Below are positions 1 to 14,200 of a DNA stretch of 64,000 nt, one piece after another; the stretch's first letter is position 1, and the number at the start of each line of letters is the position of its first letter. Below the pieces are notes generated by a model that was given only the letters and a program-made list of their open reading frames with translations, had not been told where the DNA came from and made no database searches. The position numbers were made by a program, and so were the translations under genes. The stretch comes from Cymodocea nodosa (taxonomy: Eukaryota; Streptophyta; Magnoliopsida; Alismatales; Cymodoceaceae): the NCBI GenBank assembly GCA_036874045.1, contig JAZBRI010000003.1:3484501-3548500 (forward strand), given 5' to 3'.

Positions 1-1263
1 TGAGTAGAAAATATTATTACTCGGTAGTTTTTTTTTTTCCTTCCAATGTTCAAAGTACATATCAAAACTATATGGTTGGATAAATGAATATTTCTGCATG
101 ATGTTTTCTTTTAATTTCAGAGATAGTTGGTTACTCGGATGTTTTCTCAATAGTTCTTTTAATAAATAAATATTCCATGCGTAATATATAATAATACTCG
201 TCACCATCGTTTGATGTGTGTCAATTCCTTGCGTTGGACGTCGTTTGAAAATCTCTAATCCCCTCCTCACCAAATTCCCCCAACGACGACCGCTCGTTTC
301 CGCGTTCGAAATGACGTGCGTCTACGCTACACGGCAGGACCACCAACAATATTCCAACGATGAGACGGCGAAGGAGGACGCTGTCACCGGTTGCAGTTGC
401 AAGATCAATAATATTAATCGCAACTCTCCAACAACTCCAGTCCACGCGGGGCTTTTTGTTTTGCTTTGTTTTTTTAAAATAATAATATGACAAGAAGACG
501 CAGTTAGGCCTTGCTTGGCATTTCGCGCAGGCTTCCTTCCCACCTGAACGATGCCGTCGTTTTTTGTTGCAGGTCTGACGATACCACCATTCTACGTTTA
601 TTATTATTTTTAATAATATTGTGTATATAAGATTTTCGTTTGTTAAAAATCCGAGGAAAGATAAACTATGCTATGCATGATTTGTTTATGCCTATTCCAT
701 TCATATGTGTGATGGAATATAATGTCAAGTCCTATATACATTACATTAATATCTTAGTTTGTTAAATAGTCTGCACAACTCCTTTTGATCTTGGGAGTGA
801 AGAAAAATACAGATCCGGCCGTCATCTCAATTCAATAAAATCGAATCGTTATTTACATTTAAACTGTGGATCAAGCACCTTGGTAACTCACTCGATGGGT
901 AGGAATTAACAAGGATACTCGTGATATTTAGTAAAATTTGAAATTTGTTAAATGCAAATTAATACCACCATTATTTGAAAAAACGGAACCCCGATCGAGA
1001 AGAAACCACGCACCTTTGGGTTTAATTTGTTTGGTGCAACAATGACGGTACGGTCAACGGCTGTTCCTCTGCTTTCCACTGGAGCTCCTCCCGCAGCCGT
1101 GTGGAGTCGTTGATGAAACGAATGGCGTAAGCGAAGGAAACATCGTCTGTTTGGTTTGGGGTGGTCAAAATATCACGAAGGATTAGGTGACCCGTCACGT
1201 ATGACGACTGCGAAAGCGGTCATATTAATTGCAGTACCAAGCTCTGCGAAGGACGACCAGCGC

Positions 1264-1299
1264 CCATCCATCCATCCATCCATCCATCGGTCCATCCAT
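1264..1299. repeat. (CATC)n microsatellite
   Basis: About six CATC units in a row, followed by a single interrupting base and two more units. This is a simple tetranucleotide repeat about 570 bp upstream of the phytocyanin start. Confidence 0.9.
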
Positions 1300-1369
1300 G
1301 TACAGGCTGCGTGGTCTGAAGGAATGATGCATGAGAGTCGTGTCGTACCAGAATACCTCGTTGCAGATG

Positions 1370-1392
1370 AAATCAAATCAAATCAAATCAAA
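1370..1392. repeat. (AAATC)n microsatellite
   Basis: Four and a half AAATC pentanucleotide units in perfect tandem. Confidence 0.85.
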
Positions 1393-1732
1393 CATGGCAA
1401 CTACAGCTGCCAGACAATAGGGAGTTGGTGGTGACCGAGACAGAATTTATGGTTGTTTATGTATGTATTATACCCTATTTGTGAGGAGTCAACCAAGACT
1501 TCGTTGGCAGAAAACACTACCATTAGGCCCAAAAATAAAGAAAGGAGTTTGGTAGGGGAGATGACGGTGATGAGTAGTCTACTCTACGTTATGCGTTCAT
1601 ACGCTGGCATGCGTTCGAGATGGGAAGGTTCTAGCTAATAGCGTTGTCAATACATTTTTATATATCTGGTGGCACTTTCAAGGATTATAAATATTTACCT
1701 TAATATTTGTGTGTGTGCATACATATAACTTT

Positions 1733-1741
1733 CTATATATA
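1733..1741 (+). promoter_or_regulatory. Probable TATA box of the phytocyanin gene
   Basis: CTATATATA lies 122 bp before the start codon. This would place transcription start near 1765 and give a 5' leader of roughly 100 nt, normal for a plant gene. It is chosen by motif and spacing only; a second TATA-like stretch lies at 1656-1666. Confidence 0.4.
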
Positions 1742-1862
1742 CCGGTGGTAGCGCCATCTCCTCCTCCAGAGCAAAGCACGCTTCGCCATACATACACGTA
1801 CGTGATTTGCTTTCATCATCGATCATCATCTCTACCCCCACGTTCCCGCATTCAAATCGACC

Positions 1863-2603
1863 ATGGAAGCAACCAAGACGAAGATGGCGGCCGTCCTCCT
1901 CGTCCTCGCCTTTGTTGCCGTCGACCCCGCGTCTGCCGCCGATCACACCGTCGGTGGGAACTCCGGCTGGGCTCTCGGCGTCAACTACGACACATGGGCT
2001 TCAAGCCAGACCTTCAGAGTTGGCGACAAGCTTGGTAAGTCATGATTGGATAATGCATTAGTTGATTTGTAACAAACGCATCGATCGATCTGATGGATAC
2101 GTTCGTCTGATGATCGATGACGACGCTAACCTTAAAAACTCGTCCATGGTAATGAATGGCCAGTGTTCAAATACGGGCCGAGCCACACAGTCGACGTATT
2201 GTCCAGCAAATCCGACTACGACAACTGCAACATCGCCAACCCAGTGACGACCCAGACCAGTAGCCCCACGACCATCACCCTTTCCAAGGCCGGCACCACA
2301 TATTACGCCTGTGGCACTCCCGGCCACTGCCAGCAAGGAATGAAGCTGGAGGTCACCACGGTCGCCGCCTCGGAAGGCAGCTCCCCCGCCACTCCCCCGT
2401 CTTCTTCGTCACCGCCGACGCCTTCGACCACTCCGGCAACGACGACGCCTTCGACCACTCCGGCAACGACGACGCCTTCGACCACTCCGGCAACGACCGC
2501 GCCGTCGACGCCATCTGCCGCCACCAGTGTCATCGTCGGAGGAAAGGCGATCCTGCCCGGAGCCGTGGCCGCCCTGACGGGCCTTGCTGCTCTTTTGGGC
2601 TAG
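1863..2603 (+). CDS. Uclacyanin-type phytocyanin (blue copper protein), GPI-anchored, two exons
   Basis: The CDS joins 1863-2034 and 2164-2603 across a GT-AG intron; the split codon is G/TG (Val58), and the product is 203 aa. Residues 1-25 form a signal peptide ending in PASA. The plastocyanin-like domain runs from about 26 to 122. The type 1 copper ligands are visible as His65 (in SHTV), Cys107, His112 and Met117 (in ACGTPGHCQQGM), with Cys79 and Cys113 placed for the family disulfide. Met as axial ligand puts it in the uclacyanin group rather than the stellacyanin group, which has Gln. A Pro/Ser/Thr-rich linker with three TPSTTPATT repeats follows, typical of arabinogalactan glycosylation. 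The hydrophobic tail (VAALTGLAALLG) fits a GPI signal. The expected location is the outer plasma membrane, with an electron-transfer or cell-wall role. The exact paralogue is not identified. Met8 is an alternative start. Confidence 0.93.
2418..2498 (+). repeat. Three 27-bp tandem repeats inside the phytocyanin coding region
   Basis: Three nearly identical 27-bp units each encode TPSTTPATT, all in frame. The third differs at its last base. They form the Pro/Thr-rich linker between the copper domain and the GPI tail. Copy number is likely to vary between alleles without breaking frame. Confidence 0.92.
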
Positions 2604-2630
2604 TAAAGAGGCAGTGCTGTTGGCTACCAT

Positions 2631-2653
2631 CTCTCTCTCTCTCTCTCTCTCTT
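2631..2653. repeat. (CT)n microsatellite in the phytocyanin 3' UTR
   Basis: About eleven CT units starting 27 bp after the stop codon, so inside the expected 3' UTR. Confidence 0.9.
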
Positions 2654-2876
2654 TCACACACATACCATACATATACGTATTGTCCTGTTTCCATGCTTGT
2701 GATCGACGACCTCACGCCTCGCGGGTGGTCGATTGATGTTTCCGATACTCTGATTTTATCGTAGTCGAGAGGGGAGTGGATTTTGTTACGATTGATTTAG
2801 ATTATATTTTTTACAATAACAAAAATCAGTCAGAGTATCTTCTTTTTCGTTCTGGAAGATTTTGTGATGGTTTGCT

Positions 2877-2882
2877 AATAAA
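2877..2882 (+). other. Probable polyadenylation signal of the phytocyanin gene
   Basis: AATAAA lies about 275 bp after the stop codon in a T-rich context, a usual distance for a plant 3' UTR. Confidence 0.4.
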
Positions 2883-2889
2883 AAATAAA

Positions 2890-5212
2890 TTTCTGTTAGT
2901 TACACAAGCACCGACCTCTCAATTCATAAGATAGAAAAATGAGAGGGGAGGGAGACGAGGAAAAGTTGGAGAGGCATAGAAATTACGAGAGCGGTAATAT
3001 GAGTACACAAGAGTAAACCCTAACTGGAAGAAAGAGTATATACACATCAGCCACAACATTTAAAGATGCATGCATCTTAAATAAAACAAGACCGACAACC
3101 AAACAAGAGGTACAAGGAGAACTTACCAATAAATAAATAACCCTTTGTTTCGCAGCTCACTACACACTTCACAAAGCTTCAGACACCAAACCCTCTAGTG
3201 GGAACCAAGAAGATCTACATCTCTCCAACAAGCTATCCAAATTTCAACTAAATCAGACGACGTTTGACAGTCCAAAGAGACGTTCTGACATAATTGTGTG
3301 GTGTTGAAGTTGCAATAACCCCAGCTACTGAAATCCACTACAAAGCAGGTGTTACCCCATACTGACCCTCAATTACACCATTTGGATCACAGATACTTCC
3401 TTGAGTATGGCAAGTAAAGAAAACTCACCAAGATTAGAAACCAACTAATGATAGCAATCCTCTCAAGCTCATCATCTCTGTTGTTATCCTTTTGGGGGAT
3501 CTTTTTTTTTCTTGTTCTTCCACTTTAGCCTTCTGACAGAACTTCCTGATATGCTCATTCTCTGTTGATGTTGAAAGTTATAGTTAGATTTGCATCAACT
3601 AAATTGTTAAGTTGTAAATTTTACAGTTGTTGTAAATATTGTAAAAAATATTGTACAACTGAAAAAACTTGAAAAAAAATTATAAATAGTTGTTACTGTT
3701 CATTCAATATTTTTGTTAAAAATAAAAAACATTGCAATATATATATATATTTTTAAAAAAACCCCAAAGTTAGCAGTTTTCGACTGTAATGTAACTATAC
3801 TCTTTACCCATCACCTTGCCCATCTCTCAACCCCGAGGTTAGCAGAGAAACTGAATTTTACCTCGCTCTATCACTAACATATCTAACTATGAGGAGGAGC
3901 TCTCATTAATTATGTTACATATTGATTATGGCCAACCAAATAAACACTAAATTTTTTCATTAATCACCTTAGTCTTTACATAATTTCAAATGACATCATT
4001 TGAAGTTGAGTTGCACGAAGTGGCTTTAGAGTTTCCTAATTATCTAGCAAAGAATCAAATAGCAAAGCTCTAGCCTCATCATCAAATGTAATATAAATGA
4101 CTAAATCCAAAGTAATCCAATCTAAGTCTTAACATGGTGAATGGTGAGATATGTAGTTAGTTTATAAGAAGTTAAACCATAAATCAAACCGAATCAACTT
4201 TTAGTAGTTCAACTTCAAAGGTTTAATTGGTTTGATTCGTTTTGTAAACATTCAAACCAATCTATATGGTTTGGATTATACTTCAAATCAAACTAAACCA
4301 AATCATGCACACCTTGCACTACATGGGTTGATGGATTTTTGTAAAACTTCCTTTTTTTTTAAGTAGAAATGAGATGATCTATGGGTTATTTCAATTGGAT
4401 TTGGATAGATTTCAATCATTTAGGTCTCAAGGATTGGATAATTGGATATGGACGAAAAAGGAGTCAAAGCTATTGACATGGCCAACCGCCAAAGTGAAGT
4501 GTCTCCAACTTACATCGGCAAAACTTATTTCTATTACATAAATCAAGCATAAAAATTGAAGAAAAATTATTTTATTTTTTCAAGGTTTTCAAATGATTTT
4601 AGTAATTTTACAGTTTTCTAATTAAATTTGCATGATTAAAACCCACCATACGTAGTGAAAATTGGTGTAGATAATAATTCGACGTACACAAATGTTGATC
4701 ATATGTAGCATTTTAATTATAATAAATACCTAAAATTAGATTTAGGAAGTTTTACATGTATAATAATATATTTTATATCTTATTTTATCTTCTCATCAAG
4801 TCCACCTCAAAATTCCTGAGTTTTAGACTCACCTTATGTGTTTTCACCAATATTTCTCCAATAAACAACACACTTCTTTTTCTTTACACAAGGATAAAAC
4901 TTTTATCGTCCAATGACCCATAAACCCACCAGGGTGGACTTGTTCTGATTACAAGTAAACCCATCAACCATGACACTTCAGTGCAAGTGTACCTATCTTG
5001 AATAGAAGTGATATGTTTACGTAGGCAAATCATAAGGACAAGAGAGACACTTTCACTAGTTTGGGGGTGTATTCATTTCAAGATTGTGGTTGTGCAACGA
5101 GCTGGGAGATTGGAAGTCATACTGCATTATTACGGTCAGGCATTTTTAAGATTATGCATAAAAACAAATTTAGCATAAGTAAAATTTCAAACCAGTGCGA
5201 TGTCAGAAAAAA
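2890..5212. other. Intergenic AT-rich DNA, no gene seen
   Basis: Between the 3' end of the phytocyanin gene and the 3' end of the minus-strand CDC14-like gene I see no domain-bearing frame and no clear terminal repeats. Short runs such as a TA repeat near 3737-3750 occur. Part of it (5000-5212) is probably the 3' UTR of the CDC14-like gene. Confidence 0.55.
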
Positions 5213-8200
5213 TCAGTAAAGCTCCAAGGCTTCTAAAACCCTGCCAGCTTGGATACGAAGTGCAGTTTCTCTCTGCTCCGGGTCCAATGTTGAACCGAAC
5301 TGACTAGCTGCCCAAACTAAAGATGCACATTTCTCACCAAGAAGTTGACGCACATCATCATGAATGGTTGCAAAAGGAGGCTTTTCCCTTCCGTTTACAT
5401 GACCAATTAGCAGCAGAAGAAATTCAACACATTTTAACCTGCGCAAACCTCAAAGCAATAAATAATTGGGTTTTGTCCTTTTAATCTAAATGCACGGGTT
5501 ATACATGTGCACACTTATTTTGACTTACCTGATAAAATAATATAGCATGAAAATATTCTTTAGATATCGAGTTTAAAAGTAAATTGAAAATTACCTCTTT
5601 TAATGCTGTTATAGTTATGTAATAATAGTGAATGTTAGTTCCACTGTCTTATTAATTCTCTCTATGCAACATCTCTATATATTGAGGACCTTATTGTAGT
5701 AAATAAGATATCAATCTTACCCACTTATTTATTTAAGTATAGTATCTCAACAACATTAACTTTTTTCACATGGTTATATTTTATATCCCAACATTTTGAG
5801 CTATAAAATATAGCTAGGCGAATAATGATTTTATAGAAAATTTCTTTTAATTTTAAGGATATCCTTATTACATAGCATTTTAGAAGCATTTCTTCACTTC
5901 ATTCATCCTACTTTAATTTCATAAAATCTATAATTTCACTATTGTTACTTATTATAGATCTAAGTATTTAAAAGTTTTACTTTTATAAATTTCATATTTA
6001 TCTAAGTGCATACCTTTATCATTATTTCTATTTTCATTAAACTTACATGTCATACATTTAATTTTTAACCTACTCAATCTAAATCCTTTTAAGTATTTCC
6101 CCATAATTCTAATTTAAAATTAATTCCTAACTTATTTTCATCAACTAGAACTATGTCATTAACAATTAACATACACTAGGGTAATTTTCTTTGAATCCTT
6201 AATTATTTCATTTATAGACAAAAACAAATATGGAATTAAAGAGGATCTTTGGTGTAAACCAATATCTATAAGAAAATTTCTAGTTTTCCCTCCTATAGTT
6301 TAATATTAATAACTACTCTTTCATACATGTCCTTTATAATATCAAGATATCTTATAAGTATTCCTTTTCTTTCTAAAACCCACCACAATAGGTTTCTAGG
6401 TATTCTCTCATAAAATTTTTCTAAATTAATGAAAATGATATAAAAACCTTTTTCTTAACTCTAAAATTTTCTATTAGTTGTCTAAGCAAATAAATAGCTT
6501 CCATTATTGGCCTACACGACATAAATCTCCAAACTAATAATTCTTCTAAATTATAAGAGCATGGATGATTTAAAATTTAAATTAATATTTTCTCTTTTGA
6601 TATGTTTCTTGATTAGAAATAAGCTAAATCAATTAAGAATTATCATATAAAATTTTTTGAGGATATGATAATAATTCTCAAAATATTGTATGGCAATATT
6701 AGAATTACATAAAAAATATAGATTCGACTCTCTTTTATTATAGAAGAGTATGGATATGATAGTAATAAGCCACAAATCCACAATAATCTGTCCCCTTAAT
6801 GAAACCACTTCAAAGTTATCAATGACACTCCACATTCAAGACAAACCGATTGAGCCCACCATGTCAAATTTTAAGCCAGTAGAGAAGTGATTACCAAATA
6901 CAGAGGTAATAAATGCTGGTGCTTAGGTTGATCACATTAGAAGAACATTTTTTCAGTATTTTTTAGGGATTGAGCAGTGTAAGAAGAAATAGTTAATTAA
7001 GAAAGGCACCAAAAAATATTGACCTTATAGACTCATCCACCTGTTCTTCTTTAATAAGTTCAGCAATTTTATCGATCCCATGACAGGCCTCAAATTCCTG
7101 AGAGGAAAAAATAAAAAAGCATATGAAAACATGTCAAAGTTGTATAAAAGTTATTTAAAAACCAAAATATGCAATAATAAGCATATGTGATTCAATAGAT
7201 TTGAAAAGGCAAAGAGAAGTTTCATATGAAAAGGCAAATGCTACTCAAGACTAAGAGCTAAGATGATTTCTTGGAGGAATGGAAAAAGGCAAGGGTGATA
7301 TCTTCACCAGATGTAAGCAATTGCAGAAGCATTTCAACAACTTCCAAGACAAGATTATGGCCCTTAGAAAAAAGATAGGGAATCTATAGAAATTGGAGCC
7401 ATCTAAGTTGAATCAGATTGCAGAAAGATCATTCTACAAAGAGTTGAAGGAATTATTGAACTCAGAGGAGAGATACACTTCAAGCAACACTCTTACACCA
7501 AATGGAATTTAGAAGGGGCTGAAATACTAAATTCTTCCAATTGCACAAAGATCGAAATCAATAGGCCTGTCACAGAGGAGGGTTAGGTGCCCGAATATTT
7601 AGGGGATATAGTGAAGGAACTGATTAGTTTCTTACAAAGTGAACTAGGAGCAAATTGGCCTTAAATCAGCATAAAAATCTACAAAATATGTCTAACAAAC
7701 GTATAACATGTTCTTATAACATGAACCAGTTATTCTTAAAGTGTCAAGATGATGTACAAGGCTCACTAAATGTTTTTCACATATTGATTTGATATGAAAC
7801 TTGACTTCTAGGTCATTTGATACATGATCTCTGCAATGCATGTGATCTAGGGTGATATGAAGATCATTAAAGTGGTTTTTGAAATAGGTGAATTAGGATG
7901 TTTAGAGATGCTTGTGTATGCTGGTTGGTAAAAAATATGCCAAGCTTTGGATAAAAATGGGCTTATGTGGGTTCAGATGGTTTAAGTACGTTCTATAGGA
8001 TTTTATATGATATGAAATGAGGTCAGACTGCACTCTAATGACGATTGGATGGATCTAAGACTGAATTTTAAGTAATGGGTCAGGGTTTTAAAGGCTTAGA
8101 TGATCAATGGAAAATTAAGCAAGATTTGGAGAATTTTTGGAACTATTGGCATGGTTTAATCGTCAAGTGAAACACATATGGTGGAGCTACCCTCAAAGAA

Positions 8201-11200
8201 GGGAAAAGGACCTTCTTTGTAGAACAATGGGTGCTTAGAGTTCAAAAAAGAACCAAAAACACCTTATAAAAAATGAATCCATGTTGGAGCCATAATGGAA
8301 TACTAAAAGGAACCAAGTAATGACTCGGTGTGAATCATCCAGAGCCATATAATGCCTACATGGTGTCTAGATGCTTAGTCTTAATAACCATGGTTAAAAT
8401 CCTTTGGATCCTATTATATTTCTCCAAATTTCTCATTTAGCATTACGTTCATCTACTATGACCATGGCCTTTGCAAGTAGCATCTACTTAATGTTTCTCA
8501 TTGAATCTATTTAGTTAAGTTCATCCATAATCAATAATAAAAAGATAAAGACCTAAAGCCAATCTTTAATGCAAACCTATATTTATAGGAAATTTTCATC
8601 TCACAACCTATAGTCAACACTAGTAGTCACCTTATCATACATGCCTATTATAGAACATATCCCTCAATGACTTGTAAGTGCACTGTAAGATATTGTTGTA
8701 AAAATATCTTACATTGATCTCAAAAAGAAACACAATATTGTATTATGTATACAAGTATTATGCTCTGTAAGAAGAAGATGGTAGTGGACAGGAGTATATA
8801 GCCATCAAAACATATAAAGGATATAAACCTACTCAACAGAGGACATAGGAAATTCTTGTCAATAAAAGACCAGCTATAAAGGACATGAGCAGGTATTTTT
8901 ATGAATTAAAAGTAGTAGAAGTAGCACTTGTTAAGGAATAAATACCAGCTGATTAGCAGGAAAATCCAACAGCAATGACAATAAAGCATCCAAGCAAACA
9001 CTTTGCTCAAGGATTCTTCTAGTTGACAACAAATTCAGAAGAACCTGCAATGTTAAAACCAGATTATGCCAAAGTAAGCATGTGAATGTGGTGATCACCA
9101 ATCACACTTACAAACCATCAGAAACTAGTTGGCTACTTAGGCTTGGAAGTACAGTTAAATTAACATGGTATACATACACTACATAAAAAGGAATTAAGTA
9201 AGAATATGCAAAATAACTTTCAAATCAAGTTTCCATATATAAATATAAAAAATTCCATTAGATACAAGGATTCTACTCATGCAATTGAGCCGATACCTGT
9301 ATCCCTTCCACAGGTTATAACCTATGAGAAAAGTCCCATTCACATTGTAGATACTAAAGGAGTAGATTCTGGAGCTGTAGACCATCTCCTACGACAATGT
9401 GGTAGAACAATCATTCAAAGGAGGCTTATCATTGTTCTCCTACTTGTTTAGATATCTTCTTCCTCTGAATCTCTCCCCCTACTTGTTTGCCTTCATTAAA
9501 TAGACTTCATATTTTCTTGTAATAATACTGGCCCAAGTTTGCCTACATAACAATTTATCTCTTTCTCTTTAAAGCCCTTGTAACATGGAGCTTTATCATA
9601 GAACCTTTTGCATTTGGAGACAATGAGATGTTCTACCTATGAGATACTTTTAGGTATTGCATGTGCCAGATTCCCACTAAATACATGTTTAGCCTTACTC
9701 TTTACTGATATACATGTTTAACCTTGCTCTTTACTGATACACGTGTTTAACCTTACTCTGTACTGATATCTATATCATATCATATTTTAATTTTCCTTTT
9801 TAACAACTGATTCCTCCCACAACATCAATGAACATAAATGGTTGTCCCTTTATGATCATCAATGTGGCCCTTCTTACTAAGACTACCCTCCTGTTGATCT
9901 CTACCCTTTTTGTTTGCCTTCATTCATAGGCTCCTTTGTATTCCTTGAAACAATTCCAGCCCAAGTTTCTGTGGCAATGGGAGATTTAATGACACCTTTC
10001 AAATGCACACTCGTATATACCTAGCCCCACAAATCACATTGATCTTTAAGAAAAGGGCTTCAGTGTGCAATTCCGTGAGGACAATTGCTACTTTAAGATA
10101 TATACCATTAGAGGATGTTGCATGAACCCATCAAAATCCTACAAAGGTATTCGCTACTTTGCAGTGTTTTATCCCCCACATGTAAAGGGGTATTTCCATC
10201 AAATGAAGTCACACCATTTTCCCTGGAGTTACCAACTACGAGCATGTTCACCTCTACCATTCCCCTCAAAGAATGTTGCAATTATAAATCCATGACTTTT
10301 CCTCTATCACCTTGGAAAATGAACCAGACAGACTTCTTCAAAGATGTATTTAAAATATAGGCATATCAAAGATCAAAACTTGCCCTCCAATAATTCCAAG
10401 AAGCCAATGCTTTAGATTTACTAGGAAAAAAGTAAAAGTTTATAACTAAGGTTGTATTAATAATTAATCAAGTAAGCCAGTAAGATCAGTTAGTTGAACA
10501 ATGCATTAACTTATTCTGTTAACCAACCCAACTTAATATCAGTTAGACATTAATTGATTCATGTCTAACAGTAAAGGTTAATATGTGAAGCCCTACCCAC
10601 CACAGTACTCTAATATTGCACCAATGGTTAAACCATTGATCATTATGCAAAAGAGAAGAGGTCTTGTAAACCAAGTGTTGAGCTAACAAAGCTTTGTTAT
10701 TGTGAGATAATCAATCTCACCACTCGAGAAAAAGCTTGCAAGCACTAGAGAATGAACCAACATCATTGCCTCAGAACAAACATCCTATTATAGAATCACC
10801 ACCTTTCTCAATGGATGTGTTGGAACCCCATGACCCAACCTTTAGTAGATGGTACACTTCACTAAATCATGATCAACATTCCCCCTTGCCCAAAACCCAG
10901 GCAACAAAACCATAGTTTGGTCACCACCACATACAATCCCTACTCATCATTATCCCCATCACCTTTTCTTCTCCATTGTCATCCTCTTAGCCTAAACCAC
11001 ATCATTACATGGATATCATAACACCACATTCTTTGGACTTCTTAATTTTTAACAACTATTTTTTCAAAGAATGATTTTTTAATTGATAAATGCAACCTCT
11101 AGCATTATGTGGAATATAATTAAGGAAAGAATGCAGGCTTTAAAAGCATATCTATTGGTATATCATTCATTTACTTGAAAATATACCATAATTATACAAA

Positions 11201-14200
11201 ATCATAATTTTCACAAATATTTCATATCAATGAAAAACTCAAAGCTCAATTAAAGAACTTTTGAACCAAACTCAAATGGATATCCATATTTAACAGCAAT
11301 TACAGTTTTAGCCAGACTGGTTCAATTGGGGATAAACTGCAGAAATGAATTTGGATATGAGAACAACAAAATTCAAATTTGACCAAGTTAAATTACAAAC
11401 ATAAGCTAAAAAAGGAGGGGGGCATGCCTCAAGTTATATAGTTTTATTTCAAAACCCTGGAATTTTCAAAAGTTTTGACTGAGGTAGTTTAATATTGAGT
11501 TTATATTTGAATATTTCTATTGTATAGAACAATGTTCACTACAAACCAAAAACCAAAAATCTTGCTTAGATCAATCATGTCTTTCATAATACAAGGATAA
11601 GAAGCCAAAGATAAATATTAAATAATAGGAAAAGACAAGAAAACACATATTATTAGTGTTACCTTTATTGCACTATGCTTGTGTGCCAAATTTTTGCTTC
11701 CTTGGTGAAGTAAACAACAACCTTCTAGTACTCGAAGACCAAGAGCAACTTCAGCATCTGTGGCTGGGCTGCATATCTTCATAGGCTCCACGCCCAGAAT
11801 ATGATCCAAACTTGCCATAGGATAATCTTTTGGCTTCTTAAGTGTATTCAGAAACAAAACAGGAACCACTGTTTCAAAGTATTGAAATTTTATCAAACAT
11901 TTCATAAAATAAACATATCATATGAATTCTTGCATGGAGAAACTAGAATAATTCTTGGACAGCAGAGAAGTTTTATGTTGTTCAATCAAAAAAATAAGCT
12001 GAATGTGGGAATTACTATATAGTAAACCAAAAAGGATTTACTATTCCCAAGGAAAGAACAATGTATAATAACAGTGATTGTAAATAATCTATCATAAGAT
12101 AAAGATAACAACAGTAAACATGTGATGTACTATTAATACTGTGTATTTCATTAGATAATAACAAGTATACAACTGAATAAAAGACTGATACAACCATATG
12201 CTGAAATGTTTTGCGAAAGTTGACCAACAACATTCACTAGGTTTCAAATAGAGGTATGAAAACAAAATAATAGCACTGTTATAACCCTCAAATGGATTTC
12301 TACTTTGATCTGCTGACATCAAAGTAAACCAAAATCAACTGACAAAATAGCCTCTTAAGTGCTTTATTGCAAAAACAGAATAATATCATTCTCACACTCT
12401 AGCATGCAAACATGCAAAGATTGTGTGGAAAACCTACACTTGGAAGCAGAATACCAACTAAAGATAACACTTACCACTCTGTTCTTCTCTGCCAACTAAA
12501 AACTTGAGCCATGCTAATGGCTGTGAGAGTATTATGTTAGTCTTAAATAAATGGGTAAATGGATATCCAATTACATTAGGGTTTCATTTCTCATTAATTA
12601 TATATGTACTCACTCCTTTTGCAAATGAAAATCATCAATCACTCCCTAATCTAATTTCTCCACAAGGTACTAGAGCCCAAGTTAAAACCTGAGGGCAGCC
12701 ATCCACCCCTTTTCTCATCACCGCCACCACTACTGGACCTCTCCCACACCACCTACACTGCTGCCAACCCTTTCTCAAGGCTCTGCCACCACTCTCCAAG
12801 GCCAAGAGGACCCTGCTAACTGCCAACACCACCAGGAGTGGGCAACCAGTGCTGCCAGAGCCATGAGGCCTAACCTGCGGTCCTTTCTGGACCATCTCTT
12901 TCTTCTGCTGCCATCAGCTGCATCTGGAGGCCCATTTCTAACTGCTGGCAACCTGATCAGTCTCCTTTCTACCTCAGAAGCCCATGTACAGGCCTGTGAT
13001 TTGATGAATAGGTTGCAATTGAGGGTGAATCCTCCTATTTCCTACCAGTGAAGGTGCTCTTTCTACCTTCATGATTTTCCGGACTACTGTCTTTCACTAT
13101 GGATAAACCTGATCAGTGATTAAAGATGGCTGCAAGAGCCCATTAACAAAAATCTTAGAGAGACATCCAAGAAACTCAATGGAAAGAATTACCTACTATG
13201 GTTATAAAGTTTTCAAAACTTTATTGTTGTTCACTAGAAGGTGAAGTGCCTTACACAGCTGCCTCGGAATGTGAAGAACAATGCATATGATGATTGGTAC
13301 ACCAAGGACATGATGAATGCGACATGACTAAAGAACAGCATGAAGTCAAATGTTGCCAAAGGTCTTGTAATGCTACAGCCAGCAAAGATGATGTGGGGCA
13401 CATTGAAACAAATGTACAGACACAAAAAGAATACCTTGAAGGTGTTTGAAATATATGAGCAAATATTCACACCACACATGGGAAACATATTTGTACAAGA
13501 GCACTTTGCCACTCTACAGACCTTGTTGTTTGGAGAACCTAGAGGTTTATCAGTCATCAACTTCAGATGAAATGACTATGAGATGTTATCAAGACAAACT
13601 TGCTGTTGCTGCTTACCAATCAGAGTCTGATTTCAAAGCTATAGTCTCAAGTCTGCAAGTAAATACTCTTTCTGATTTGGAGACTACCTTTGCTGATGTA
13701 CTATGAAACTCCACCAATACACATACAGGAGACCATTCTCCCATGAGTGCCACTCTGCCAGTGCCTGGATCTCACTAATGTATAGATAGAGAGTGAATAT
13801 ACTATTCTCATTAACCTCCTTCGACAACAAAATCTCTCTAACCCATTGTTAAAGAAATTGGGAATTGGCATTTCATAAAAAGTCAGAGTGTTAAAAATCT
13901 CTTACCGGTACAAGGAATCCATCACTATAGCTGATGATTTGGCAAATGTTGCTATGGATTGCATCTTCACAAATATACAGACATACAAAAGTCAGAGGTT
14001 CACTGAAGTTGAAAAAAAAACAAACAAAGAAAGCCTAATGACAGAGTTTGATAAATACAATATTTTTGTATCTTCATTCCTTTTTGCAATTGGTTTTTTT
14101 GTGGTATTTCAGTTTCTTACAGTTATAGAAGGCCTGGCCTGTCCACAACATTTCATTTTTGACCCCCCATCCCAAACAAACCCCCTCCCCCGGGTCTCCC

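Larger units (their letters stand above)
1..1730. other. Intergenic DNA upstream of the phytocyanin gene
   Basis: No exon with recognisable protein similarity was found on either strand. The stretch is AT-rich with a more GC-balanced patch around 200-560 and 1010-1270. Short open frames in that patch overlap on both strands and show no known domain. Two microsatellites lie at 1264-1299 and 1370-1392. Confidence 0.6.

Noticed and set aside
218-490. Overlapping short frames near the left edge as a small gene
   Set aside because: Frames of equal length occur on both strands, with no domain, no plausible promoter and no splice partner in the window.
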